NCBI GenBank assembly: GCA_002841495.1 | Contig: PGZV01000006.1 | Coordinates: 1 to 64,000 of the forward strand | Length of the DNA: 64,000 nt | Reading direction: 5' to 3' | DNA from: Firmicutes bacterium HGW-Firmicutes-2 | Lineage (GTDB): Bacteria > Bacillota > Clostridia > Lachnospirales > Vallitaleaceae | In this document: piece by piece, positions 9,401 to 17,777 of the stretch | How positions within the stretch are numbered: the first letter of the stretch is position 1 | Layout: every line of letters starts with the position of its first letter | The notes under the pieces: generated by a model | Databases searched by the model: none | What the model saw: the letters and a program-made list of their open reading frames with translations, nothing else | Told to the model about the DNA's origin: nothing | Program-made: the position numbers and the translations under genes

Positions 9401-10270
9401 CTAGTCAAAATACTTACAAAACATAGTTCCGACACCTTGCTTAGTGAAAATCTCAAGGAGCATACTATGGAGAACACGCCCATCTAAAATATGGACACTT
9501 CGAACACCATGGTTCAACCCTTCAACGCAGCATTCTACTTTAGGTATCATACCGCCTGATATAACGCCTTCTTTAATCAGCGTATCCACTTCATCCATAG
9601 CAATTCTTGATATCAATGATGATGTGTCATCTACATCTCTTAATACACCTTCTACATCTGTTAAGAAAATTAATTTCTCTGCTTCTAGAGCGCCTGCAAT
9701 AGCTGATGCTGCATAATCCGCATTAATATTGTAAGTGTTACCTGCTTCATCCGTCCCAATAGGTGCAATCACCGGTATGAAATCATTTTCCAGTAATGAA
9801 TCAATAAGCTTAGTATTTACCTTAGTAATCTCTCCTACAAAACCAATGTCTTCACCATCTACCAGTTTTTTCTTAACCTTTAAGGTTTTCCCATCTTTTC
9901 CCGTAATCCCTACAGCGTTGATGTCATGATTCTGAATCAGCTGAACAATGCTTTTATTAACTTTTCCGGCCAATACCATCTCTACCACATCGACCGTCGC
10001 AGCATCGGTTACTCTAAGACCATTTTGGAATCTGGATTCTATACCGATGGCTGTGAGCATGTCACTAATTTCTTTTCCACCACCATGGACAATCACCGGT
10101 TGAAAACCAACCAATTTCATAAGTACGATGTCCTCTATAACCGATGCCTTTATGGCATCATCCACCATTGCAGAACCCCCATACTTGATAACAACCTTTT
10201 TACCGTTGAACTCCTTTATATAAGGTAGGGCTTCTATAAGCACCTTTGCTTTGTTTATATATTTTTCCAT
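9401..10270 (-). CDS. argB: Acetylglutamate kinase
   Basis: The 289-residue kinase phosphorylates N-acetylglutamate, the usual control step of the pathway. Motifs: KYGGSAM (ATP), VHGGGKEI (substrate), and NINADYAASAIAGAL near the C-terminal third. The protein starts with a helix (KAKVLIEALPYIKEF) like the N-terminal helix that allows hexamer formation in arginine-inhibited enzymes of this family; feedback inhibition here is inferred. The start is unusual: no good ribosome binding site sits directly before the ATG at 10270. Instead a short arginine-rich frame (10255-10308) with a good site overlaps it, suggesting translational coupling. Confidence 0.95.
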   Translation of the reverse strand: MEKYINKAKVLIEALPYIKEFNGKKVVIKYGGSAMVDDAIKASVIEDIVLMKLVGFQPVIVHGGGKEISDMLTAIGIESRFQNGLRVTDAATVDVVEMVLAGKVNKSIVQLIQNHDINAVGITGKDGKTLKVKKKLVDGEDIGFVGEITKVNTKLIDSLLENDFIPVIAPIGTDEAGNTYNINADYAASAIAGALEAEKLIFLTDVEGVLRDVDDTSSLISRIAMDEVDTLIKEGVISGGMIPKVECCVEGLNHGVRSVHILDGRVLHSMLLEIFTKQGVGTMFCKYFD

Positions 10271-10308
10271 GATTCACGTTTATGATGACGGCGTAAGCCA
10301 TCTCTCAT
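10255..10308 (-). CDS. Arginine-rich 17-codon upstream frame, possible leader peptide of argB
   Basis: In the 70-bp gap between argJ and argB an ATG at 10308 follows GAGAGGAGATT, the only strong ribosome binding site in the gap. The frame reads MRDGLRRHHKRESWKNI and stops 16 bases inside argB in another frame. Four of 17 codons are arginine and two are histidine. This is the layout of a leader whose translation could couple to, or sense arginine for, argB. It may also be chance; no family is known to me. Confidence 0.4.
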   Translation of the reverse strand: MRDGLRRHHKRESWKNI

Positions 10309-10340
10309 AATCTCCTCTCTTAATTATAGCGCCACAACAA

Positions 10341-11561
10341 TCAGGTTCTATATTCTCCATTGATTTTTACATATTCATAGCTTAAGTCACATCCCCATGC
10401 TGTTCCTTTGGATGTACCTTCCTCTAAAAAAGCATTCACTGTGACTTCTTTTTCTTTTATAATGTCAAAGGCACGATCCTCATCAAATTTTTGAGGAACA
10501 CCATTCACCATCAAATCAATGGTTCCGGCAGAACTCTCATAGTTTAAGGTCACTTTCTTGGCATCAAACTTAACCCCTGAGTAACCCATAGCACATAAGA
10601 CCCTTCCCCAATTTGCATCATTGCCAAAAAATGCTGTCTTAACCAGGTTTGATGTGACCACAGACATAGCTAAGGCCTGGGCTTCTTTTTTACTTCTTGT
10701 TCCATATATATTTACTTCTATGAACTTGGAAGCGCCTTCACCATCTTTAACAATCAATTTTGCTAAAGTTTTATTTACATAGTCTAAAGCCTTCTTAAAT
10801 GTTAAATAATCCTCATGTTCTTCAACAATCATATCATTACCTGCCATACCGTTGGCGATAACGGTACACATATCGTTGGTGGAGGTGTCACCATCTACAC
10901 TGATCATGTTATAGGCATCCTCGACACTATCTTTTACGGCTTGATCTAACATATCAAAGGAGATGGCGACATCTGTTGTCACATAGCTCAGCATTGTTGC
11001 CATATTGGGATGAATCATACCAGATCCTTTTGCCATACCACCAATTGTAACGGTCTTGCCACTGATTTCAATCTCAACAGCTACTTCCTTAGTAAAAGTA
11101 TCTGTAGTACATATAGCCTCAGCCGCTAATAGACCGGCTTCATAACTAGGCTTTACATGGCCTATATTGTCTTCAATCCCTTTAACAATTTTTTCAATTG
11201 GTAATTCTACACCAATAACGCCTGTGGATCCTACTATCACGTTGCTTTTTTCTATGCCTAAGCACTCAGCTACGGTTGTTGCCATTCTTTCATTGTCAAT
11301 ATCACCCTGATCACCTGTACAGGCATTGGCATTGCCACTGTTCACAACAATAGCTTTAACAGGATATTTGTGTTTATAGATTTCCATATTCCATATGACC
11401 GGTGCCGCTTTTACTACATTGGTTGTGAAGGTTCCTGAATATAGGGCCGGTACCTCTGACACAATCAGAGCAAGATCATTTCTTTTTCGTTTAATACCAA
11501 CATGTGCCCCGTATGCACTGTAGCCTTTGGCTGCTGTAATACCACCTTGTATTGTTTTCAT
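10341..11561 (-). CDS. argJ: Glutamate N-acetyltransferase / ornithine acetyltransferase
   Basis: This 406-residue member of the ArgJ family moves the acetyl group from acetylornithine back to glutamate (cyclic pathway) and in some species also uses acetyl-CoA; which applies here cannot be read from sequence. The self-cleavage and catalytic site is visible as KGSGMIHPNMATML, where the Thr of MATML becomes the nucleophile of the beta chain. GSTGVIGVELP is the conserved oxyanion-hole region. AAGGAG precedes the ATG. It is the first gene of the minus-strand arginine operon and its promoter is covered by two ArgR-like boxes. argC, which often precedes argJ, is absent: the next gene upstream is divergent cls. 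Confidence 0.96.
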   Translation of the reverse strand: MKTIQGGITAAKGYSAYGAHVGIKRKRNDLALIVSEVPALYSGTFTTNVVKAAPVIWNMEIYKHKYPVKAIVVNSGNANACTGDQGDIDNERMATTVAECLGIEKSNVIVGSTGVIGVELPIEKIVKGIEDNIGHVKPSYEAGLLAAEAICTTDTFTKEVAVEIEISGKTVTIGGMAKGSGMIHPNMATMLSYVTTDVAISFDMLDQAVKDSVEDAYNMISVDGDTSTNDMCTVIANGMAGNDMIVEEHEDYLTFKKALDYVNKTLAKLIVKDGEGASKFIEVNIYGTRSKKEAQALAMSVVTSNLVKTAFFGNDANWGRVLCAMGYSGVKFDAKKVTLNYESSAGTIDLMVNGVPQKFDEDRAFDIIKEKEVTVNAFLEEGTSKGTAWGCDLSYEYVKINGEYRT

Positions 11562-11648
11562 TTTTGACTCCTTCTCTTACTTATGCTCATTGCTCTTCTA
11601 TCTCCGAGCAACTGATTCTTATTAATCTATTTTTATACTTATTTAGTT

Positions 11649-11681
11649 TATAATTATACATTTTAATTTATAATAATGCAA
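11649..11681 (-). promoter_or_regulatory. argJ promoter overlapped by two ArgR-type boxes
   Basis: On the minus strand the promoter is TTGCAT (676-681 of this kilobase), 17 bases, TATAAT (653-658). Two ARG-box-like elements start with TGCAT and TGTAT exactly 20 bases apart and cover both promoter boxes. The second is close to the dyad TGTATAATTATACA. The same arrangement is found before argG (13373-13407). ArgR/AhrC binding to paired boxes is known for this family; the regulator gene itself is not in the window. Confidence 0.7.
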
Positions 11682-11876
11682 GATGTTTTTGTTTTACTTT
11701 TTATATCTGTTTCTTTCCTATTATTTCATGTATTGCCTAGGGTTTCAAGTCATACACCTAAGTTTCCTAGTTATCTAGGATATACACTATAAAAACTGTT
11801 GCATTAACTTCTATTATATAGGAGAATATAAGTGTATCCCATTTGCAATTTTGACATATTAGGTATGGAGGACAGA

Positions 11877-13337
11877 ATGATTACTTATATAGCCACTTTC
11901 ACCCAGAACTATACCATTGTGCTCATATTTAACCTAATATTTTCTATCATTATTATATCCCTTGAACGAAGGAACCCCATTTCAGCACTGGCATGGCTGT
12001 TCTTTATGACTATGTTACCTGGCATCGGTTTCTTTTTCTACCTATTGTTGTCACAAAATATTTCAAAGCGAAAGATTTTTAAGTATACCCATGAAGAATC
12101 TGCTGCTTATAACTTCGTATTGGATAAAGAACGTTCGGCTTTTGAAAAAGGGTTATTCAAGTACAAAGATCCGGATATGGATGTGTACCGTGATATCATC
12201 ATTTTTCATAACAAGTTGAGCGAAGCCTCCTTTACTCAAAATAATGACATTACCATTTTCACCAATGGCCAAGAGAAATTTGATAGACTTATAGCCGAAA
12301 TGAAAGAAGCTAAGTCCCATATTCATCTTCAATACTATATCGTAAAAAATGATATGCTTTCTTCTCTTATCTTTGATATATGTAGGCAAAAAGCAAACGA
12401 GGGTGTGGAAATCAGGCTATTAATCGATCATATCGGTGGACGTCATTTACCTAAGTCCACAATAAAAGATTTGAAGGAGGTAGGGTGTGAGGTATACTTC
12501 TTCTTCCCTTCAATATTCAAGTATTTCAACCTAAAAGCCAATTACCGTAATCATAGAAAGATCGCTGTTATAGACGGACGTATCGGGTATGTCGGTGGCT
12601 TTAATATTGGTATGGAATATCTCGGACTTCGAAAACGCTTTGGTAAATGGCGTGATACCCATTTAAGAATCCTAGGCGACGCCGTCAATCAACTTCAAAT
12701 TCGTTTTCTTTTGGATTGGCGTAGTGCCTCAAAGAAACAATTAATTGATATCGCTCAATATATCAAATACAATGAAGACCAGCCCGGTGATGCCGGTGTT
12801 CAGATTGTGAGTAGTGGCCCCGACTCCATTAACCAACAAATCAAACAAGGTTATATTAAGATGATTAACAGTGCCAGAAAGTATATCTACATTCAAACAC
12901 CATACTTTGTCCCAGATGAAAGTGTTATTGAAGCCTTGAAGATTGCTGTCGTATCCGGCATTGACTTAAGGATCATGTTTCCCAACAAACCAGATCACCC
13001 TTTTGTATACTGGGCCACTTATTCTTTTATAGGCGAACTTTTAATGTATGGTGCAAGAGCCTATATCTATGATGACGGTTTTATCCATACAAAGGCAATC
13101 ATCGTGGATGATGTTATAAGTTCCGTTGGTACTTGTAATTTTGATATAAGAAGCTTTCGACTCAATTTTGAGGTGAATGCTTTCATATATGATAAGCCTA
13201 CTTCCCAAACCTTAAGATCCATCTTTAACCAGGATATTCTTGTCTCCAGAGAGCTAACACTAGAGGATTACTTGCAAAGACCTTTAACTATTAAAATAAA
13301 AGAATCCATATCCAGACTGTTTTCACCAGTTTTATAA
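11877..13337 (+). CDS. cls: Cardiolipin synthase, phospholipase D family
   Basis: The enzyme joins two phosphatidylglycerol molecules into cardiolipin at the inner membrane. Two N-terminal membrane helices (PLDc_N region, to about residue 58) precede two PLD catalytic halves with the HKD motifs HRKIAVID and HTKAIIVD, each followed by the usual GG/GTxNFD context. I chose ATG 11877 because GGAGG lies five bases upstream and gives 486 residues, the normal length. An in-frame GTG at 11832 with its own AGGAG would add 15 residues. The gene separates the two arginine operons but has no arginine role. Salt stress commonly raises cardiolipin in bacteria, which fits other osmotic genes here (inference). 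Confidence 0.92.
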   Translation: MITYIATFTQNYTIVLIFNLIFSIIIISLERRNPISALAWLFFMTMLPGIGFFFYLLLSQNISKRKIFKYTHEESAAYNFVLDKERSAFEKGLFKYKDPDMDVYRDIIIFHNKLSEASFTQNNDITIFTNGQEKFDRLIAEMKEAKSHIHLQYYIVKNDMLSSLIFDICRQKANEGVEIRLLIDHIGGRHLPKSTIKDLKEVGCEVYFFFPSIFKYFNLKANYRNHRKIAVIDGRIGYVGGFNIGMEYLGLRKRFGKWRDTHLRILGDAVNQLQIRFLLDWRSASKKQLIDIAQYIKYNEDQPGDAGVQIVSSGPDSINQQIKQGYIKMINSARKYIYIQTPYFVPDESVIEALKIAVVSGIDLRIMFPNKPDHPFVYWATYSFIGELLMYGARAYIYDDGFIHTKAIIVDDVISSVGTCNFDIRSFRLNFEVNAFIYDKPTSQTLRSIFNQDILVSRELTLEDYLQRPLTIKIKESISRLFSPVL

Positions 13338-13372
13338 AGTAACCTAATATTATGAATTCATCGAAGTTGGTA

Positions 13373-13407
13373 TTGCATAAATATTAATTATAATGTATAA
13401 TTAGCCA
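13373..13407 (+). promoter_or_regulatory. argG promoter overlapped by two ArgR-type boxes
   Basis: TTGCAT (13373-13378), 17 bases, TATAAT (13396-13401). Box starts TGCAT and TGTAT are 20 bases apart, as in the argJ promoter. Roughly 25 of 32 bases match the argJ operator when both are read toward their genes, whereas the flanks do not align. Confidence 0.7.
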
Positions 13408-13461
13408 AACTAAACTCAAAGCATCTGAAATTAATCAGATCCAAATATAAGGAGGTCAATC

Positions 13462-14673
13462 ATGAACAATAAAGTTGTACTAGCATATTCAGGTGGTCTT
13501 GACACCACCGTCATTATACCTTGGCTGAAGGAGAACTATGACTGTGAGGTTATTGCAGTATGTGTTGATGTAGGACAAGGAAAAGAAATAGACGGACTCG
13601 AAGAAAGAGCTCTATCTACCGGTGCCAGCAAATTGTATATCGAAAACATCACCGATTCATTCGTCGATGATTATGTGATCCCTTGTGTGAAAGCAAATGC
13701 CGTATATGAGGGCAAATACCTATTAGGAACTTCAATGGCACGTCCCGGCATCGCAAAAGCTTTAGTGGACATTGCTCTAAAAGAAGGTGCTACAGCTATC
13801 TGTCATGGCGCTACCGGAAAAGGTAATGATCAGGTGCGTTTTGAACTTACCATAAAAGCCCTTGCACCCCATCTAGATATTATTGCACCTTGGCGCATAT
13901 GGGACATTAAGTCTCGTGAAGATGCTATTGCTTATCTTGAAGAAAGAAATATTCCAGTACCCATGAAAAAGAAAGAAAGTTATAGCCGTGATCGTAATTT
14001 ATGGCACTTAAGTCATGAAGGTCTTGAACTTGAAGATCCAGGCGTTGAACCGGTCTATGATAACCTGCTCCAGATGTCTGTTACCCCTGAAAAAGCACCT
14101 GATGTTGCAACCTATATTGATTTAGAGTTTGAAAAGGGTAACCCAACCAAGTTGAATGGTGTTTCTATGAAAGCTTCTGATATCATTGCTTCTCTTAATG
14201 AGATTGGTGGCGCTAATGGCATCGGTATTATTGATATTTGTGAGAACCGTGTGGTTGGCATGAAATCGCGTGGCGTATATGAAACACCTGGTGGTGCTAT
14301 ATTGTACTATGCTCACAACGAATTGGAGTATCTGTGTTTGGATAAGCAGACCCTTGCTTACAAAAGCCAAATCGCCATCAAATTTGCTGAGTTGGTCTAT
14401 TCAGGAGAATGGTTTACACCCCTCCGCGAAGCACTTAGTGCCTTCGTAGATGATACACAAAAAACTGTTACTGGTACTGTGAAACTAAAACTCTATAAAG
14501 GCAATATTATTCCTGCCGGAGCCACCTCACCTTACTCTTTATATGACGAGGACATTGCAAGTTTTACAACCGGTGATCTTTATGATCACAAGGATGCAGA
14601 AGGTTTCATTAATCTTTTTGGTCTACCGCTTAAGGTTAGAGCTATGATGAAGGAACGTTCCGGTTTGAAATAA
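13462..14673 (+). CDS. argG: Argininosuccinate synthase
   Basis: The 403-residue enzyme condenses citrulline and aspartate using ATP. The N-terminal ATP pyrophosphatase P-loop is AYSGGLDTT, and further family motifs include [13 protein letters not shown] and the aspartate/citrulline-binding stretch [10 protein letters not shown]. Length is typical for the family. AAGGAGG precedes the ATG. It is followed 38 bp later by argH; the two form a plus-strand operon ending at the terminator near 16210. A small dyad (ATCTGA-AATTAA-TCAGAT, 13423-13440) lies in the leader, with no T run. Confidence 0.97.
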   Translation: MNNKVVLAYSGGLDTTVIIPWLKENYDCEVIAVCVDVGQGKEIDGLEERALSTGASKLYIENITDSFVDDYVIPCVKANAVYEGKYLLGTSMARPGIAKALVDIALKEGATAICHGATGKGNDQVRFELTIKALAPHLDIIAPWRIWDIKSREDAIAYLEERNIPVPMKKKESYSRDRNLWHLSHEGLELEDPGVEPVYDNLLQMSVTPEKAPDVATYIDLEFEKGNPTKLNGVSMKASDIIASLNEIGGANGIGIIDICENRVVGMKSRGVYETPGGAILYYAHNELEYLCLDKQTLAYKSQIAIKFAELVYSGEWFTPLREALSAFVDDTQKTVTGTVKLKLYKGNIIPAGATSPYSLYDEDIASFTTGDLYDHKDAEGFINLFGLPLKVRAMMKERSGLK

Positions 14674-14711
14674 ATTGTCCATTTACCTCTTAGATATAAA
14701 GGAGATTTACT

Positions 14712-16103
14712 ATGAAATTATGGGGCGGAAGATTCGCAAAAAGCACCAATGTCATGGTGGATGACTTTAACTCATCCATTCGTTTCGATGAACGCTTGTA
14801 CAAACACGATATTATGGGCAGCATGGCTCATGTTACCATGTTAGCCAAACAGAAGATCATCTCAGCTGAGGATATGGCTATTATCAAATCCGGTCTTGAA
14901 GCGCTTTTAGAAGACATTGAGTCCGGCCAAGTGGCTTTTGACATTCATGAAGAAGACATTCATATGAACCTTGAAAAACTATTAATAGAAAAAGTAGGAC
15001 AAGTGGGTAAAAAACTACACACAGGCCGCAGTCGCAATGACCAAGTTGCTCTGGATATAAGACTCTATATGCGGGACGAACTGGTATTGGTAGATGAATT
15101 GATTGTGAACCTTCAAGAAATAATTCTTGATATAGCTGCAGAACATCTAGATACCATCATGCCAAGCTATACTCATTTACAAAAGGCGCAGCCTATAACT
15201 TTGGCTCATCATCTCATGGCTTATTTTGAAATGCTTAAACGCGATCGTAGCCGATTAGAGGATGCAAAAACAAGAATGAACCAACTGCCTCTTGGTGCCG
15301 GTGCACTTGCTACAACAACATATCCCCTAGATCGTTATTTTGTTGCAGACATGTTAGGATTTGACGGTATTTGTTTAAACAGCATGGATGCAGTAAGTGA
15401 CAGAGATTTCTTGATTGAAATTCTGGCTGCCTTTTCCGTCTTAATGATGCACTTAAGCCGTTTTTGTGAGGAGATTATTCTATGGTGTTCTAATGAGTTT
15501 CAATTCATTGAGTTAGATGACGCCTATAGCACTGGGAGTAGCATTATGCCTCAAAAGAAAAATCCGGATATCGCTGAATTGGTCCGTGGCAAAACCGGTC
15601 GAGTTTATGGCTCTCTCATGAGCCTACTTACAACAATGAAAGCGCTCCCTCTTGCTTATAATAAAGATATGCAAGAAGATAAAGAAGTTACATTTGACGC
15701 TTTAGACACGGTCAAAATGTGCTTACCTATTTTCTCAGATATGCTTCGTACAGCCCGTATCAACAAAAAAAATATGTATGACGGTGCCGGTGGTGGCTTC
15801 ACCAATGCAACCGATGCTGCTGACTATCTTGTAAAAAAGGGCATGGCTTTTAGAGATGCCCATGAAGTCATCGGAAAACTGGTTCTTTACTGCCTCAAAC
15901 ACCAAAAAACATTAGAATCATTGACACTGGATGAATACCAAAGTCTCTCTAAGGTTTTTGAAAATGATGTCTATGAAGCTATTTCTTTAGAAACCTGTGT
16001 AAATAAAAGACAGGTGATTGGAGGACCGGCCAAAGATGTCATGGAAGAAGTCATCGCTATAAATAGAAAGTACTTAAGTATGGTTAAGGGATCAAAACTA
16101 TAG
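14712..16103 (+). CDS. argH: Argininosuccinate lyase
   Basis: The 463-residue lyase splits argininosuccinate into arginine and fumarate, the last step of synthesis. The fumarase/aspartase superfamily signature is present as GSSIMPQKKNP, the flexible catalytic loop with the active serine. The N-terminal KLWGGRF and HTGRSRNDQVALD motifs are ArgH-specific. AAAGGAG precedes the ATG. Length is normal. It is the distal gene of the argGH operon. Confidence 0.97.
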   Translation: MKLWGGRFAKSTNVMVDDFNSSIRFDERLYKHDIMGSMAHVTMLAKQKIISAEDMAIIKSGLEALLEDIESGQVAFDIHEEDIHMNLEKLLIEKVGQVGKKLHTGRSRNDQVALDIRLYMRDELVLVDELIVNLQEIILDIAAEHLDTIMPSYTHLQKAQPITLAHHLMAYFEMLKRDRSRLEDAKTRMNQLPLGAGALATTTYPLDRYFVADMLGFDGICLNSMDAVSDRDFLIEILAAFSVLMMHLSRFCEEIILWCSNEFQFIELDDAYSTGSSIMPQKKNPDIAELVRGKTGRVYGSLMSLLTTMKALPLAYNKDMQEDKEVTFDALDTVKMCLPIFSDMLRTARINKKNMYDGAGGGFTNATDAADYLVKKGMAFRDAHEVIGKLVLYCLKHQKTLESLTLDEYQSLSKVFENDVYEAISLETCVNKRQVIGGPAKDVMEEVIAINRKYLSMVKGSKL

Positions 16104-16112
16104 TTAACTTTT

Positions 16113-16163
16113 ACATACAATATATAGTTATGTGTGTATCTACGTAATCTATATATTGTATCT
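16113..16163 (+). repeat. Intergenic dyad element, copy A
   Basis: A perfect 13-bp inverted repeat (ATACAATATATAG at 16115-16127, its complement at 16149-16161) surrounds a 21-base centre that contains a second pairing, TTATG with CGTAA, and the core GTATCTA. Copies B (37484-37525) and C (56034-56082) have a centre of exactly the same length. It lies 10 bp after argH. Confidence 0.65.
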
Positions 16164-16209
16164 AATTTAGAGAAACTTAGTTATGACACTTTAACCAAGT
16201 AAATAATAT

Positions 16210-16260
16210 TAAAAGAGTATGTCATTATATATTTGTGACTTACTCTTTTATTATTTTATT
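16210..16260 (+). terminator. Terminator of argGH
   Basis: TAAAAGAGTA (16210-16219) pairs with TACTCTTTTA (16241-16250), with further GTCA/TGAC pairing inside, followed by a T-rich tail. The rest of the gap 16104-16398 holds copy A of the dyad element, a TATAAT box near 16286 and a small hairpin (ACGCT/AGCGT) just before the next ribosome binding site. Confidence 0.7.
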
Positions 16261-16398
16261 TTTATATTTATTCTCTTTAAAGATATGTTATAATCATAAA
16301 TGTACACACAAATGTTACCACCTCAACATATTTAATTATTTCGTATAAATAGTAGATAAAAATAAACGCTTTGTTAGCGTCAGAGGGAGGCCATCACC

Positions 16399-16872
16399 AT
16401 GGAACAATCACTGATCGATACATTGAATGCTTATATTGAGAAACAATTGGATGAACAAATTGATACCTCAAAGGAAGGTCATAACCCTTTGAGCAGTCTA
16501 GAAGAATATATCTATCTTAACCATCTTCCTAGTTTTAGAGAACTACTCTTCAATCTAATTGATGAGAGTAATGCTCTTGACTCAGATATTTTTGAGCGCG
16601 CATGCATTGATAAAACGCACTTTATTGACATGCGGTTACACCCGGACTATGATGTAGATAAAAACACTGTCCTTAGCTTGTGCTTAGCCTTAGAACTAAC
16701 TCTTGACGAGACTGAATCTTTGCTCTATACAGCTGGATTCTCCTTTGATACGACGAAAATATTCGATCTTATCCTGCAATTTTGCATTGAGCATAAGATC
16801 TATGATATAGCAGAGGTAAATAAGGCACTAGCGTTATATCATATTGACCCACTTGTTGTTGTAAACGCATAA
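16399..16872 (+). CDS. Divergent XRE-like helix-turn-helix protein
   Basis: The 157-residue soluble protein resembles a domain that occurs widely in Clostridia, alone or attached to macro domains, with the pattern F-LLF-LID-e, CIDKTHFxDMRLHPDYDVDK, LALELTLDETESLLYTAGF and FDLILQFCIEHKIYDIAEVN. In usual members the second block reads like IDRKLFSKIRSNKDYKPSK, so the recognition region is altered here. The N-terminal 40 residues are acidic and unlike the domain. GGGAGG precedes the ATG. It stands alone between two terminators. Its role is unknown; DNA binding is inferred from the fold type. Confidence 0.7.
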   Translation: MEQSLIDTLNAYIEKQLDEQIDTSKEGHNPLSSLEEYIYLNHLPSFRELLFNLIDESNALDSDIFERACIDKTHFIDMRLHPDYDVDKNTVLSLCLALELTLDETESLLYTAGFSFDTTKIFDLILQFCIEHKIYDIAEVNKALALYHIDPLVVVNA

Positions 16873-16904
16873 TCTTGATTGTTGTAGTTTTTTAATTTGA
16901 AATA

Positions 16905-16938
16905 AAAAAGCAAATGACATAAACGTCATTTGCTTTTT
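16905..16938. terminator. Bidirectional terminator between the HTH gene and dps
   Basis: AAAAAGCAAATGAC pairs perfectly with GTCATTTGCTTTTT around a six-base loop. Both strands give a U tract, serving the two convergent genes. Confidence 0.85.
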
Positions 16939-16967
16939 AGCATTCATGATTAATTTTATTTTTTTGA

Positions 16968-17402
16968 TTAACCTTTAATTTGTCTTAAGAACCATAGATT
17001 CTTCTCAAAATCTGCTATAAAAGCTTCGAACATACCAACCGCAGTAAAATCATTTTCTTCATCAGCCAAGTTTCGGATTTCAACTGCAAAATCACGCATC
17101 AATTCAATATCGCTACCAACGTAATCCAATACCTCAGTTGCTGTAAAATCTTTGAAATCTAACTCCTTAATTGTAGAAGCTTTAAGGTAATCTTTCACTT
17201 TAACCAATGGTTTAAAGCCTTTAATCTTAATATGCTCCGCCACATCATCGTAGGCTGCAAATACCTTATCATACATAGCCTCTGTGAATTGATGTAAGGG
17301 CATAAATTGTAGTCCTGTCACATTCCAGTGTAAATTATGAAGCTTAACATTCCAAACAGATAGATTCGCTAGGTACACATTCATTTTCTCAATATGTTTC
17401 AT
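16968..17402 (-). CDS. dps: Dps/ferritin-like iron-storage and DNA-protection protein
   Basis: The 144-residue protein is a Dps-type four-helix bundle that oxidises and stores iron, forming a 12-subunit shell. The intersubunit ferroxidase ligands are visible in LHNLHWNVTG (His) and in AYDDVAEHI (Asp and Glu/His). Length is on the short side and there is no lysine-rich N-terminal tail, so direct DNA binding is doubtful. AAAGGAGG precedes the ATG. A divergent HxlR-family regulator starts 92 bp away and may control it. Oxidative or starvation control is expected from the family. Confidence 0.9.
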   Translation of the reverse strand: MKHIEKMNVYLANLSVWNVKLHNLHWNVTGLQFMPLHQFTEAMYDKVFAAYDDVAEHIKIKGFKPLVKVKDYLKASTIKELDFKDFTATEVLDYVGSDIELMRDFAVEIRNLADEENDFTAVGMFEAFIADFEKNLWFLRQIKG

Positions 17403-17494
17403 TTTTTTCCTCCTTTAATACATGATTAACTTGCTATAGTGATAGTATAACCTATATAATAAGAAACAAAAAGGAAACAAATCAAGGTTTTGAA

Positions 17495-17776
17495 ATGATA
17501 CAAGATATTATGAAGCTAAGATGGATACCTGAAATACTTATGACCATATCCATGGGTTATTCCAATTACTCTGACATTCTAAGTCATATAGAGGGATTAA
17601 GTCATACTGAGCTTAATCGAAAACTAGCACTGCTTATTGAGAAGAAAGCTATTATTAAGGAAAGTGATCATATAAGATCTGGTTATATTCTAACCGAATT
17701 CGGCTCTGATTTAGAGCATATTTTCAAGCATTTCTTAGACATAGCCGAAAAATACGAACCACTTTTAGCCAATTAG
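17495..17776 (+). CDS. HxlR-family winged-helix transcriptional regulator
   Basis: The 93-residue protein is a single winged helix: KLRWIPEILMTIS, then YSDILSHIEGLSHTELNRKLALLIEKKAI as the recognition helix region, then the wing and GYILTEFGSDL. These are the HxlR landmarks (strand KW-x-IL at the start, Y-LT-x-G-L at the end). It lacks the conserved N-terminal cysteine that redox-sensing members use, so it is probably not a thiol switch. It is divergent from dps and ends 1 bp before the convergent TreS-like gene. Confidence 0.8.
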   Translation: MIQDIMKLRWIPEILMTISMGYSNYSDILSHIEGLSHTELNRKLALLIEKKAIIKESDHIRSGYILTEFGSDLEHIFKHFLDIAEKYEPLLAN

Positions 17777-17777
17777 T

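Noticed and set aside
11832-11876. Longer cls start at GTG 11832
   Set aside because: It is possible, but ATG 11877 has a better ribosome binding site and gives the usual length and membrane start.
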